The translations under genes were made by a program, and so were the position numbers. This document shows, piece after piece, positions 11,935-23,900 of a DNA stretch of 64,000 bases. The notes below the pieces were generated by a model, which was not told where the DNA came from, ran no database searches, and saw only the letters and a program-made list of their open reading frames with translations. Origin of the DNA: Isoetes taiwanensis (Eukaryota > Streptophyta > Lycopodiopsida > Isoetales > Isoetaceae); the NCBI GenBank assembly GCA_021234155.1, contig JAJEKV010000022.1:9054934-9118933 (forward strand). The letters run 5' to 3'. Positions within the stretch are counted from its first letter, which is position 1. Each line of letters starts with the position of its first letter.

Positions 11935-12216
11935 TTTACGTATTTTCTTAGCATTCATATTCATTTTGAAAGGTTTATCTACCAGCAGGAAGCGATTTTT
12001 TTCCATTGGCATGGAGAGGTTGATTTTGTTAGTTACAAAAATTTAAGAGGGGCATTTCCTTCAAATATACGAAGTTCTGTATTTCAATCTTAAATTAGAT
12101 GCATCAAGTTTTCCACTACTAGGAGAGGTGCACCAAATAGTGGGCCAAATAAGAATAATGAGCAAGAAAAGGTTGTCATTTACATTACATTACATGGCTA
12201 AAATGCTTTTGGTGTA

Positions 12217-12222
12217 AATAAA
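12217..12222 (+). terminator. candidate poly(A) signal of the EF-P gene
   Basis: AATAAA about 285 bases after the EF-P stop codon, in an AT-rich 3' flank. Confidence 0.35.
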
Positions 12223-12229
12223 GAGTATT

Positions 12230-14839
12230 ACAAGGTCCAAGTAAAACAAAAACATTGCTGCGGCTATCTATTTCTAGGTTAGTTTCTGTTATATTTCTAT
12301 GTTGATTTTTGTTATATTCTATTGCAAGAAATGTCGGTTAGAAATTTTGATGAGTTCATTATTTTGATGGGTTCATTGAGACATCATTTCCAGTTATGGG
12401 CAAGGCTAATTCTGCAAAACATATTGAAGGTGGAAATGGCAAAAGATTGTTGCAGATGTTGAAAAACCGTAGTAGGTTGGAAGAGTTTCGATATCAACAC
12501 CATAGATGATCTTGGAGGTCCAGATCATATAATTGCATTCTTAATATTCAAATGTCCAAAAGATGATTGGAATAGGTTATTCATAACAAGTGACAAAAAA
12601 ACTAGGTGATGTCGCACAAAGTTGCCCTCATGGAGTTGGTATTGAAGGAGCAACAAGAAAATGAATATGTATGACATACCGAAGCCGAAGTTCAGAAATT
12701 TCCCCATCATCGATGCACAAAGGAATGTGACAAGGAGAATCTCTGTTTACCTTGGAGACAAATTAGTTTAGGATGCACAAAGGAATGGGAGAATCTCTGT
12801 TTACCTTGGAGACAAATTAGTTTAGGTTGTGTGTAAGTGGGTCGTTCAATATCCAAGGATCTACCCCAGATGTCATAGATGGATTTTTCAAGATAAAAAT
12901 TCTATGCTTTTAAGAGTTTAGCTCCTACAATGTTTCCCAAGAAGAAACTGAGAAGTCTCATTGTCTCTTAATGCTTTGAGGTTAATTGGCGTTCAAACAT
13001 TAAAATTTTTATTTTCTAATATCTATTACAATCAATTTTTTTTAATGATTTATAATATGTAGCATATAACAGGGGAATCCAGGGGCATTTGATATGGTTA
13101 TAATTCTTGAAACCATAAACAATATCCCTACAATAATAGAATGGGAACAATATCCCTACAATAATAGAATGGGTTATTATTAAAAAAAAAAAAAAAAAAA
13201 AAAAGCATTTTAAGATAAGAAATAATGATGTGAGCTCACTAATTAGATTAGTTAAAGTAGTCTTATTAGGACATTGAGCCATTTTGGTAGCACCCGTATT
13301 TCATATTCTAAAATCTTAAGCGAAACTATATAGAGGCTAGATATTCCATTAGAACCTTGGGTAAACTCGTATTTTATAGCTTGCATTATAAAAATAAGTT
13401 CTTGAAAAACCGAATAGCAAGGGAAGGAATATAATCTTAGGATAATATAAGAAACAATTAATTTGTACATAGACAAAAACATTGTTTAATGCAACACAAG
13501 CCATATGGCAGCAACAAATGGTAGATTGTTGAATCCTCAATGATAAGCTACTTTTATTGGACAACAAAAGGGACAAAAGAAGCTTCTACTGGATGGCAAA
13601 GCAAAAGCTACGACAAAATGTCTTCTTGCCACTCACACCTATTATGTAATAGGAGACGTTCCACCAAAAGCTGATTTCCAGCTCGAAATCGACTGGTGGT
13701 GCCGCCCGCAGGTCCCAGCCGGAAACCACCGATTGGCAGAATGTTACCAATGTTACATAACATAAGCCACGTGTACTCAATGGTCTTCTGACAATGTCTT
13801 TTATGCTAGGTCAGCAACAACCCAGTTCAGAGTTTTATGAAAGCAAAGCATTCTGGTGGAGGTTTTCTGCAACTCTACAGTGATAGCCATCTGGAATTTG
13901 AAGGCCACGTTGATGGCATGGCAAGGAAGGAGTAGATGGCGGGCAAGTATGGGGGAAGGTAGGCACTCCTCTGTTCCCAATGCATTGGAAGGTATTGAAG
14001 CTTTGGAGGCCATAGCTTTGGAAGCTTTGGAGTCTATAGCTTCGGCTAGCAACGCTCATCGCAAAGGAGCTGTTCTTAGAGTACTTAGAGTAGGAGATGC
14101 TATTAGAGTAGGTCTAAGCAGCGCCGCTTTGAGTAGGTAGACTAAGAGATTATTATGAAATAAATAATACAAGAAAAAAACCAAAACCATTGGGTACTCG
14201 TGGTTTACATTAAGATGTTAAAAGATAGTATTGCTGTTCCCTATATATATGTGCAAGGAGGCATAAGCTTTGATCAAGACTAAAATAGAAAGTTCATTGA
14301 AGAAATGTAAACTTTGATTAAGACCAAAATAGAAAGTCAACATTGAGTTGAACTTGGAGAATTGCCAATGTCATGAGATAATTTTTTAAGTGGCATTGGT
14401 TTAATTGCTTTGGCACATAGTTTGCCGAAATCTATGGATAGTTTTGTGTGTTGTTCCAGAGATATGGCGTGCTGGAGAACTCGAAGCTTTAGAATTTGTT
14501 GCTTTATACATGTGTTGCACTTTATAATATGAAATAAAGATTGGTTACCAAAAGCTTCTTGTGCTAGGTCTGCAGATCTTCTCAACCATTTGAATCATAA
14601 GTCGTAGAGTGTATGAAATGCTAGGGCCAGAGATTTTACACTTGATGTCTTGTTTATGAGAATCCTCAGAAAAATTGTACTTTTCGAACAATTGCTAAGG
14701 TACCTAGGAGTAAAAATTGAGAGTTAGGAACGAAAACAATAATTCTGTAAAAAAAGTACACATCTAAAAGAAATCAAGACAATGCACAGAGCGATAGCAT
14801 TTTGTCCTCAATCTATCTGCTCATACATCTTCTTGTGTC
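12230..14839. other. gene-free stretch with short duplications
   Basis: No supportable coding exon on either strand. It holds a tandem duplication at about 12713-12823 (unit about 58 bp with GAGAATCTCTGTTTACCTTG, second copy lacking a few bases). A 28-bp tandem duplication lies at 13118-13173 (AACAATATCCCTACAATAAT), directly before a run of about 24 A at 13181-13204. The A-run after a duplicated block could be the tail of an old retrocopy; nothing upstream is recognisable. Confidence 0.6.
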
Positions 14840-15097
14840 TTGGAACAACATTACAGAATGGAAGAGCCATGGAGTCTCGAGGAAGATGTTGCTCTTCAGA
14901 TGTTGGTGGAGAAGTATAGAGCTAGAAATTGGTCCCTCATCAAAGAAACAATAAGTGAAAAATCATGCTCTGTTAGATGTCGGTGGAGCAAACAAGATAA
15001 AGAAAAGAAGTATGATGTTTTGATGGGCACAAAAAACTATCATATCAACTATCCTTTCAAAGATAGAGTAAGATTATCAAGGAATAAAGAGTTTTAA
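14840..15097 (+). pseudogene. fragment of an R2R3-MYB gene (R2 repeat only)
   Basis: The 85-residue open frame contains EPWSLEEDVALQMLVEKYRA, then RNWSLIKETI and SVRCRWSKQ. This is the R2 DNA-binding repeat of MYB44-like plant MYBs (GPWSPEEDE.L..LV..YG.RNWSLI...GRSGKSCRLRWCNQ). Two of the three spaced tryptophans and the RxRW motif are kept, but the GRSGKSCRL segment is altered (EKSCSVRCRW, shortened), no R3 repeat follows, and the frame stops after unrelated residues. A degenerate fragment is the best reading. Confidence 0.6.
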
Positions 15098-15099
15098 TT

Positions 15100-17069
15100 T
15101 TGATAAATTTGACAAGCTAATCTGAGATGGGGCCGCCCCAAAATTGTACGAGACACTCAGGTTTCGAAAAACATTTTAACCTCTACCAGATAATGTAATA
15201 AGATACAAATATACTAGATTTTATATTGAACTGTGTTTTTTAGACTGGAATTTTTTTGAAAAGCAAATTTAGACCAGGCAAACAAAGGGGTTTATCGAGT
15301 ATTTTTCAAATCACCTTTGCAGTCAGAGACCTTCATTGAACGTACTGGCTATGGCATAACATTCAACTTATATGATGGATTTTGCCACACAACATTGCAT
15401 TTTGCTATTTCAACTGGTTGCTCCTCTTGCTAACATGAAAAAGTAACATGTAGTGGATTTCCTTTCTGCATCTCCTCCAGAGTCAGAGCCTGAGTAACCA
15501 ATTACTTGTGAACCCTCTGTGGCATTATAATAGATCTCAACAATGTAGCATAAACAATGCATAAGTGAAGCAGAGTGAGCATTCTTGGGATCAACAGAGA
15601 ATTGGATGAGTTAGGAAATGGTCAAGGGCAGATCTGGAAAAGTGGAAACTACGACCAAGTTTAAGGTTCCAATGATATTTCTATACAGATCATGAAGATG
15701 GGCAGACTATGATGAACATTCAGGATCGTCTGGAGATAGGAAAGAGTAAAAAATGGTGTTGCATTTTGAAAGGCAAAGTCTGTGAAGAAGATTAGACAGA
15801 TATTTTTCTTAATGGATAAATAGTAACCTAAGGTCTCTATTGTAGTGAATCTGGAGGCCAAGAAAGTGGTGGATCAAGCCAAGGTCACGCATTCTAAAGG
15901 GAAGTGAATTACAATTTTACTTTCAGCTGCATAAACTGACATGGTCATAAATTTGGACCTAAATGTTAACCTTGTATCTTTGTTGATTGTTAAATTAGTT
16001 ATAATGGAGATCAAATTTGTTATTATTTCTATTGAATACGAACCTAGGTGCTTTGGGCTTACATTTTATTTATTTATTTTTAGAGTAGAGTTTTTCATTA
16101 ATCAAGAAAAATCAAACAACATTCTGTCCTAGAATAGGAACAAAAAGATTTTTTTCTTTTTTCTTTTGAAGGACGTGAGACTCTTTTTATTGACAAGAAC
16201 AAAGGCGCAATACACAATGCACAGATAGGAGTAGAACCCTAGTGGATAGATTGACCCATCTAGGCACAAACACCCGTCTATGCATAAGAGAAACACCGTA
16301 AATACGTCTGCCAAATTATCTCTTTTTTATCATTAGCTAGAGATGAGCAACGATAAGCTTTAGTGGTCTTCTGCCGAGCACAATAAAGAAGCTGCTGATG
16401 AGAGATGTGCACCATAGAAAATACACAAATGTCGCCTCTGCCAGATAGCCCACAAAATCCAACGAAAAGCAAGATGAAATGCCCGCTTATGCAAGTTAGG
16501 CCAAACAGGGGGATAAAGTGCAAGTAGGATCTTCTGGCTAGTGAGAGACACACTGAAAAGAGTGAACAACCATGCCCCAAACAAGTCGTAGATGATCGCA
16601 CAAGAAGAAGGAGTGTTTAATAGCAAAAAGAAATGACAAAAGACAGTGATTGTTGTGGTTGTCAAAGATGGAAGGAGATGTTAGTGGGATGGAAATTTAA
16701 TATCCCATATATGTTCATCTGCACCAAAATAATTTTGCTCAAATTTAAGGTAGTTAGTGATTATTTGGAAAATAGATAGATAAATACAATTTTTGACCTC
16801 CATGAAAAGCCGAAACTTATGGGATACACACCCAGATGGAACCTACCCCCATCACTGTACATGGCTGTAAATATAATGAAAACAATTGGATCTGGGATGG
16901 TATCCCAACCATGGCATGTAGGAGATGGAGGATGATGGGAAAAAAAGTGGTCGATGACATGATGAAACAAATACAAGGTATAGGGCATTAGTGTTTGGGG
17001 TCACATGCCCATAAGGTGTCAATTTATGTCCCTTATGATTGAATATGGGGTGCATAAGGTGTCAAACTT
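15100..17069. other. no recognisable gene
   Basis: AT-rich sequence with only short open frames. A minus-strand frame at about 16300-16660 has a Trp-rich segment (FRWILWAIWQRRHLCIF) vaguely like the end of a plant LINE zinc-binding RT tail, but it is too weak to annotate. Confidence 0.5.
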
Positions 17070-18589
17070 TGTTAGGTGCAATCCTAACAGATTGATGATA
17101 TCAGTAGGATCGATGATGATGTAGCATCCATGCCAAAGATTATTAGATTAGAGAGTCATGTCTCTAGATTAGGTTGTGTCTTATAACATCACATATGTAC
17201 TTAAGGCATATCCCAGGTAGTTTGGCATATCTAATATACACGCATTCTCTAACATGGTATTAGAACTGTAAGGTTCATGTAGGAATGGAATGCTTAAGTG
17301 ATGTCTAAAATTATAGCTGTGGTAGAGCAATAACTCTTGCAATTGAGGCTCACTGTTGAATTTAGGAGATCCTAGACCTGTGACTTCAAAAGAAATGAAG
17401 ATGCCACTTTGGTAGAAGATCTGGAGCAGCTCGTGTTGGGGATTGAAATTGAAGACATTAGTGCTTCTGACTGATGGGCTCAAAGAATCAATCATATTAA
17501 AGCACTATATTTTGCACAGATCTAGCAATAGAAGCCATTGATGCACATATATACAATTGAGGATCTGAAGGTTGCAAGATCGCAATCTGGTTGCAGAAGA
17601 ATATGGTGCATATATTGATCAAGATAGGTAGATACTAATGTGGGAAACATTTGAGAAAAGGAGGATCTCATGCGTTATGAGATCCTAGAGTCATGATCTA
17701 TAAAAATTGGAAGAGCAAAAAGAGAAGACGATGGTAGTAAGAAGTTGCAGACAGGCAGTATGAATCCCTTATTCTGTCAAAAAGTTTTGATGTCATATGA
17801 AAAGTTGCAGATTCGGGAAAGAGATGTGTTGGTGAGAATACCCTGAAGAAATCATTATGATGAAGAGAATATAGATCAATAAGAATTCTGAAAAAAGATA
17901 TATAAGATTTGGACTGCAGAAATCCAAGCGAATCCAAACGAAAATGCTCCAATTTTCTTAGGCTTATGAATATTGCTTCCATTTGCATGAAGGAAACATG
18001 TAAACTACTTGAGGGGACACCAGGGACTTATCTTGAATTAAAGATTCCATATATGGCCCTCGTGAAGGAGCATTCTCAATTGATGTATGTCAAATATAAA
18101 GGTGGAGAATATTGGAGATTTGAAGGTGATGCGTGATGCGCTCATCAACTGAAGATGTGAAGAAGGCAATAATTATCTATCGTATGAATGGTTCAAATAT
18201 TTTGAGAAGAGAAGAAGCAAAATTCAGGAAGAGATATACCAAAATTATTTTCGTAGTTAAATTCTTCTAGAATAGTTTGATAGGTGCAATGAGATTTTGA
18301 CAGAAGCGTGCACTTATTCCTAGAGATGCATGATTGAAACTGGTCTATCCTAAAGGTGGAAAGTCTCGACTTATCAATTCTTAGAATAAGGATTAGTGTA
18401 CGGATGCAATCCTAACGGATTGATGACATCAGCAAGATCGATGATGTGGCAGATCAAGTTGGCAATCCATGCCAAAGATTACAAGATTAGAAAGTCACGC
18501 CTCTATGTCTTCTAACATCATGTGTGTACTTAAGGCCATATCTCAGGCTATTTCGGATAGTTCAATTACAAGCATTTTCTTTTATTACA
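17070..18589 (+). mobile_element. small non-coding LTR retrotransposon (TRIM/LARD-like, Copia-type PBS)
   Basis: Two direct repeats of about 185-190 bp, 17070-17254 and 18397 to about 18589, share TGCAATCCTAAC, GATTGATGA, CCATGCCAAAGATTA and GTACTTAAGGC. Both start with TGT and the 5' copy ends in CA. Immediately after the 5' repeat is TGGTATTAGAACTG, one or two changes from the plant initiator-methionine tRNA primer-binding site TGGTATCAGAGC used by Copia elements. The internal 1.1 kb has no gag or pol, so the element depends on others. I saw no clean 5-bp target duplication, and the LTRs have diverged, so it is old. Confidence 0.7.
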
Positions 18590-18810
18590 ATTATAGAAAG
18601 ACATTATAGTGGAACTTAAAAATTTGTGTAGGAGGAGGAGGAGATTTATGTGGTGGCAAATTTTAGAAGTAGCAAATGATCTTGATCTACTTTGACATAT
18701 GATGATCTAATAAGTGAAAGTCCTACTCCCATTAACTTAGACCATGTGGAGAAGTTTGTTTTTATAACAAATGAATAATTTTACATGTGTTATATATCCA
18801 AAATCCACCC

Positions 18811-20356
18811 TTAATCTACTATATTTGAATATGTAGATACAAACGAATCAAGGTTAGTACGGGAAGCTTGTGCGTTTAAGCAAATTTGCTGGAGCTTTTT
18901 GACTTGGACACGCATCTCAAGTCCATCTTGGCCCATCAAGTACTTTACAAGACCTTCAACTTTCTCTCTCAGAACAATTTCCTCTGGGCAATCCAAAACT
19001 CTGACACCAATACCCCAGTCTTGGCATATGATTTTGCAGTTCAAGTTTTGATCAGCAGCCCAAGGCCAAGCAAGTAAGGGAACTCCTGCACATATACTTT
19101 CAATGATAGAGTTCCAGCCACAATGGCTTAGAAATCCTCCCACAGCAGAATGAGCAAGGACTTGAGTCTGGGGAGCCCAGGAAGTAACTCGGCCACAATG
19201 CGCAGTCCTCTCGAAGAAATTCTGATAGATCACTTCAGAAACATCAGATATTAATTGGGGTCTAATCACCCACAAAAATGGAGTTTTGGTTGCTTCCAAA
19301 CCAGCAGCCAGCTCCTGGAACTGTGTCAGGCTTAAAGTTGCTATACTTCCAAATGATAGGTAAAGCACAGACTTGGGCTTTTGTGTATCCAACCATTCCA
19401 GACACCCTTCATCCTCTGGCCTCAGACTCATTCCGTATTTTCCCTCATCTTGCTTCTCAGAGAACACTAATGGCCCCACTGGAAGGAAGTTTTTCCCCAC
19501 GACCTCTTGCATGAAGTCGAAGACATCGGCTTCTACATCATACACAGAATTCACTAGAACCCATGAGGCTTTTTTCAAAGAAGAGGGCCTTTCCTTGCAC
19601 ATTTCAATCCAGCCTTGTTTGGATTCTTGGAGATACCATGGCATATCTGCTACCCTTAGTGGTGTTAATCCTTGTAGGATTATATCCCCTACACAAACCC
19701 AGACAAAAATAGTTGTTTTTTACATATATAGTACTAAATGTCTTTTTTTATATAATCACATCCCTTCTACATACATACGCATATATACTACATATGGGAG
19801 TGTCATGACATAATTCTCATTACCAAAATTTATTATATTATACTAAGAATACTATGCTCTTACTTTGAGATAACAAATAGCTGTTCTCTTGCATTGCTGG
19901 AAGATGATACTCCACACATGCCCACGTCGCGCTTCCTGTCTTGAAAATAACTCTATCAATCCCAAAATTCTCTGCTATTTTTTGTGTCACTGGAAGTAAA
20001 CAGTCTGATAAAATTAAAGATATAGATGGGTCCATATTCTTTATCAAATCCACTAAGCTATTTTGGAATGATAGATCCAAGGTATGGCTAAAGAACACCT
20101 CCAAATTGGCCATGGCATATGCGTCGAAGCCTGTTGAAATTGGATTCCAGTCAAAGGGATATGATGCCAGATGAATATCTAGACCTGGCTGAGGAGACCA
20201 ATGCTTTTGCATGTTTTCATGGATGCTATCTACGTTGGCTAATGTGATAATAAAGCCACGCTTTGCTAGCCACTTACAAAGCTGCATCATGGGATTAATA
20301 TGCCCTTGAGCAGGAAATGGGACTGCTAGAATGTGGCATCTCTTCTCAAGCTCCAT
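18811..20356 (-). CDS. family 1 UDP-glycosyltransferase (GT1, UGT)
   Basis: Transfers a sugar from a UDP-sugar to a small acceptor, in the cytosol; the acceptor cannot be told. Two exons on the minus strand: 20356-19864 and 19688-18811, joined in phase 1 (donor GTAAGA, acceptor TTTGTGTAG), 456 residues, full family length. The N-terminal half has PFPAQGHINP with the conserved catalytic His (residue 19) and the activating Asp region LILSDCL. The C-terminal half has LYLSFGS and a complete 44-residue PSPG box (about 335-378), starting WAPQTQVLAH, with HCGWNS, then E and the closing WPWAADQ. The final Gln, rather than His, is usual for glucose transfer. The frame stays open upstream to 20584, but family similarity begins at MELEKRCHILAVP, so 20356 is preferred. 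Confidence 0.9.
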
Positions 20357-20521
20357 GATGGCCTTTGAATATGAGGTTGTTCCAAATTGTTCAAGGCATG
20401 TAGTTTTAAAGCATATTGAAAGGTCATGATTTATCCACATGTGTGAGCATGATAGCCTTGCCAATATCCCAGATTGGCTTCTTCTTATGTCTCCCCATTG
20501 AAAACATACATATTTTTCCGT

Positions 20522-20765
20522 GCATTGCTCTTCTAGGTCTTGGATATTGGTGTATTTTATACGCCTTGGCAATGAGTAACTCAAGGTGTAAGTCTCGTAC
20601 GCATAAAGTCATTTCAAACAAGTAATCCAATTGTCTATATATATGCCATATGTAATTTATTTGTATTTTCTTAGTGCATTGCTCTTTCAAATCTTGGCCA
20701 TTGTGTATTTTATATGTCTTGGCCATGTGTAACTCAAGGGGTAACTCTGCTACGTACATAAACAT
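20522..20765. repeat. duplicated block upstream of the UGT
   Basis: GCATTGCTCTTCTAGGTCTT and the following 70 bp at 20522-20607 recur, diverged, at 20677-20764 (offset about 155), both with GTGTATTTTATA, CTTGGC and GTAACTCAAGG. It lies 170-410 bp upstream of the UGT start, so it could be part of the 5' leader or promoter. Confidence 0.65.
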
Positions 20766-20970
20766 TTCAAACGGCTACTACTAAAGGTGTGCCTAGCATT
20801 GCCGCACATAAGTATGAGTGTATGTTTATAAGGACCTTGGATCACTCTAAGTAGTATTTTAATTTCATTTGCATTTGTCATAAGTTTAGCAATTATTAAG
20901 TCTACAATTGTCTAGTAATTGGTTACATGCGAATACAACAAATAGAAACTACCCATAAAAACCCTTTAAA

Positions 20971-23900
20971 GGAAGGAAGGAAGGAAGGTACTTTTATCGT
21001 CCACGGAGACCAATCGGTCTATGGGACCCAATACAAAAACGCTAAAGAAGCGGACATCGCCCGGATTAAAAACCCCACCGGAAGGGTTTTCGAGGAAAAA
21101 CCGCGGGCGCGTAATCGGCCCTGTGACAAACCGTGCTAATCATATAAAATGCGAAACATCCCAATATATCTGGTCATGCACCACCCCCAGAGTGCCTAGT
21201 CGTGGATGACCAAAGAGGGCAAAGGTGACCTCGCAGGTCCAAGTACCTCCGGATGTATGACCCGTGGCACGCATCCGGCGGTGTGTTCATCGGCAAATGC
21301 AAAGGGCACGTCCGGCCGCATTACTAAGGGAGCGTGATATCGCCCGGATCCGACCGGAACTACCGGGCAACTCTGGAAAGTGTGAGACTCATCCTCAATG
21401 GCACCCGTTTGACAAAGACCGGCGAGCTCCTCGCTCCCCGGCGGGGCTCCCCAATCCACCCGCCTCCGCCTCGACGCGAAGATGGTGGGCACCGTCTGGG
21501 CGAATGGAGGCAATGAGTCCAGCTTTTTCGGGGCGGAATTGGAACAGTAGGTAGGCCGTGGGCCCCGCTATGGGGTTGATGTGCTCCTTGTAATGGGCCA
21601 TTTTGACCTGCTCTAGAGCAATGGGGTCCCGAGCTTGCCAAGGAAACAAGCATCTAGGTACTCCCGGTATCGCCACGATCGACATTGCGCCCAATTTAGA
21701 CGATCGTGTTCTCGCACATTCCATCTGGGCGAACCAGCGATCTCTCTTACCCCTCCAACGGGGCCCTAAAGCACTTGCGGACTCATGGCCACGGTGTAAG
21801 CCCAGTCGGGAGCCGAAAGCATCACCCATAGTAACCACTTTTCGAAAATAGCCGATGTGTCTATCAACGCTCATTTGAAGCGGTAAGAATCCATTTTACG
21901 CAGCTAGTCGATAGGGGACTGAAGGTTTCACCCCAAGTGCGTGCCAAAAATGCCTTCGCGACCGCCCAAGTCATTCGTGTCGCCAAAGAGGCAGTAGGGC
22001 CCCAAACCTCGACCCGTCTGAAGGGCCAATTTCGACCGGTGCGAGCGGATGTGGACCGATGGCCCCAATCATATAGCTCGCCAGGGTGACTGTTGTTACG
22101 CATGGCATAAAGCGCTTTCCGGCCTGCTGTCACCCGCAAGCGGATAGACGCCTCCCAGCAGAGCGAGGAGGGGAACTCCACCCCTAGGTACTTGTAGGTG
22201 GGCGTGACGTCCACAGGCTGTCCCCGATATGTGAGTGCAGGAGGCATGGGGTGACATGAAGAGGATATGAGAACCACCCTCGTCTTGGCCAGATTGACGC
22301 GCATGTCTGTAGCCTGACAAAATGTGTCTAGGGCATCCGTGAGACCGTGATAGCTTCGGGGTGTGGGGCCGGCCAGGCCAACATCGTCCGTGATAGATGA
22401 GCCGGGCGGATGACCCGGTGCAAAAGCCGTATGCCATCCCCCATGCTCGCAGAAGCCGGGCTCTAACTGATCAATGTAGAGGCCAAAAGTGTTGGCGAGA
22501 GGGGCAACCTCACGACCTCGATACTATCGGGTGAATGCTTTATCTGGCTTGGCCGTGCATCCCCGCCAAAACAACTCTCATACAACTCGTGATATGGCAT
22601 TCTCGCACACAGCTGGAGCCCCAGATTGACGCAGCCTAGCCCACAACTTTTTCCAGGGGACCGTGATCAAAAGCCTTTTAAGTCCACAAAGCAGCAATAC
22701 AAGTCCGTACCCGATGATTCCTATTGCCTTCAATCGAGGCCCGCAGCTGTAAAGATATGGTCAATCGTTGAGTGGCGGTCGAAAAGCCAGCTCGCGGTGA
22801 GGGCTCGCACACATCCCGCCTCGCCCGGCCGGGTCAACCGCCGCCGAGAATGCCGCCCAACGGCTTGGCAAAATATCGAATCGACCATGATCGTCCGGTA
22901 ATTGGCCCGGACAAAGGTGGGTCGCCAGCCTTTGTGAATGGGAACAACCTCGCCAGTGGTCCATTGCCTGGGAAACCCTCATGCAATGCTGTTGGAACGG
23001 GGTAGTGAGGACCGGACAAGCGGCTGCCCTCGCCCACTTGAGTAACTTCGCCCACGCATACCATCGAGGTCACCGCCTTCCCATTAGCTAGCCGCTGCGA
23101 GGCCCTCCTCAACATCCTCGGCCCACGAACCAATGGGGGGCCATCCCGGGGGTATGGGGCGTATCGCGTCCCTGGGCGGGTCATAGAGCCGCCGCGGCAT
23201 GTTCCTCCTAACCGCCGGGTGTGATGTCCCCCGTAGGGCTCGGGCTGGCCTTCAAGCACTCTCAAGGCCAAAAGGTTCGAGGATGAGTGTCCAACAGCCA
23301 ACATCTCCCCCGATGCTTGGCAAGGGTACCGCCTTTGTGTCCTTCCGGATGGGCGGTGATGCGTGGTGGCCCGCAAGCTGGTGCACGGATCCGAATGTGG
23401 CCGGAGCTGCCGCCATGCGTTCTTTTACAACCGCATCAAAACCGGGCCATTACGAGGGAATGTTGCTGACCCCGGCGGCGACGCGGGGGTCCGCCAAAGC
23501 ACTCGTCCGCTGCGCATCCGTAATAGCTTGTCGGTACCTGGTCTGGCTCACGCTTCTAGTGTGGAGGTCCGCAGAATTACCGGGAGGGCGCCCATGAGCA
23601 TCTCGGCAGAAGTCCTCTGCACCGCTTCATAATCGAAGTCTCAACCGAGGGCGAGGGGCTGGCATAGTGGGGGTTCTGGCGCTCGCCAAACCAGGTCCAA
23701 ATAAAGTGGGAGGTGATCCGAAGTCGACCTCCTCATCCGACCGTCTGCGTGCCCACCCTAAACGACCGATGAGATGCATATCTTGCTTAACTACAAGCAC
23801 ATAGTCCACCACACTAGACCCTCCCCCCGATTGTCCTGGCTGCATGTGCACTTGCGAGAATCGGGCCACCGCGGAAAGGCCATTGCAAATTATCAAGTCA

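Noticed and set aside
13801-14140. Overlapping 74-94 residue frames on both strands
   Set aside because: Ala/Leu/Glu-rich simple sequence around repeated GCTTTGGAG words; no domain and no gene context.
16278-16665. Trp-rich minus-strand frame similar to the end of a plant LINE zinc-binding region
   Set aside because: Only about 20 residues fit, no RT or other LINE motif is nearby, and the resemblance could be chance.
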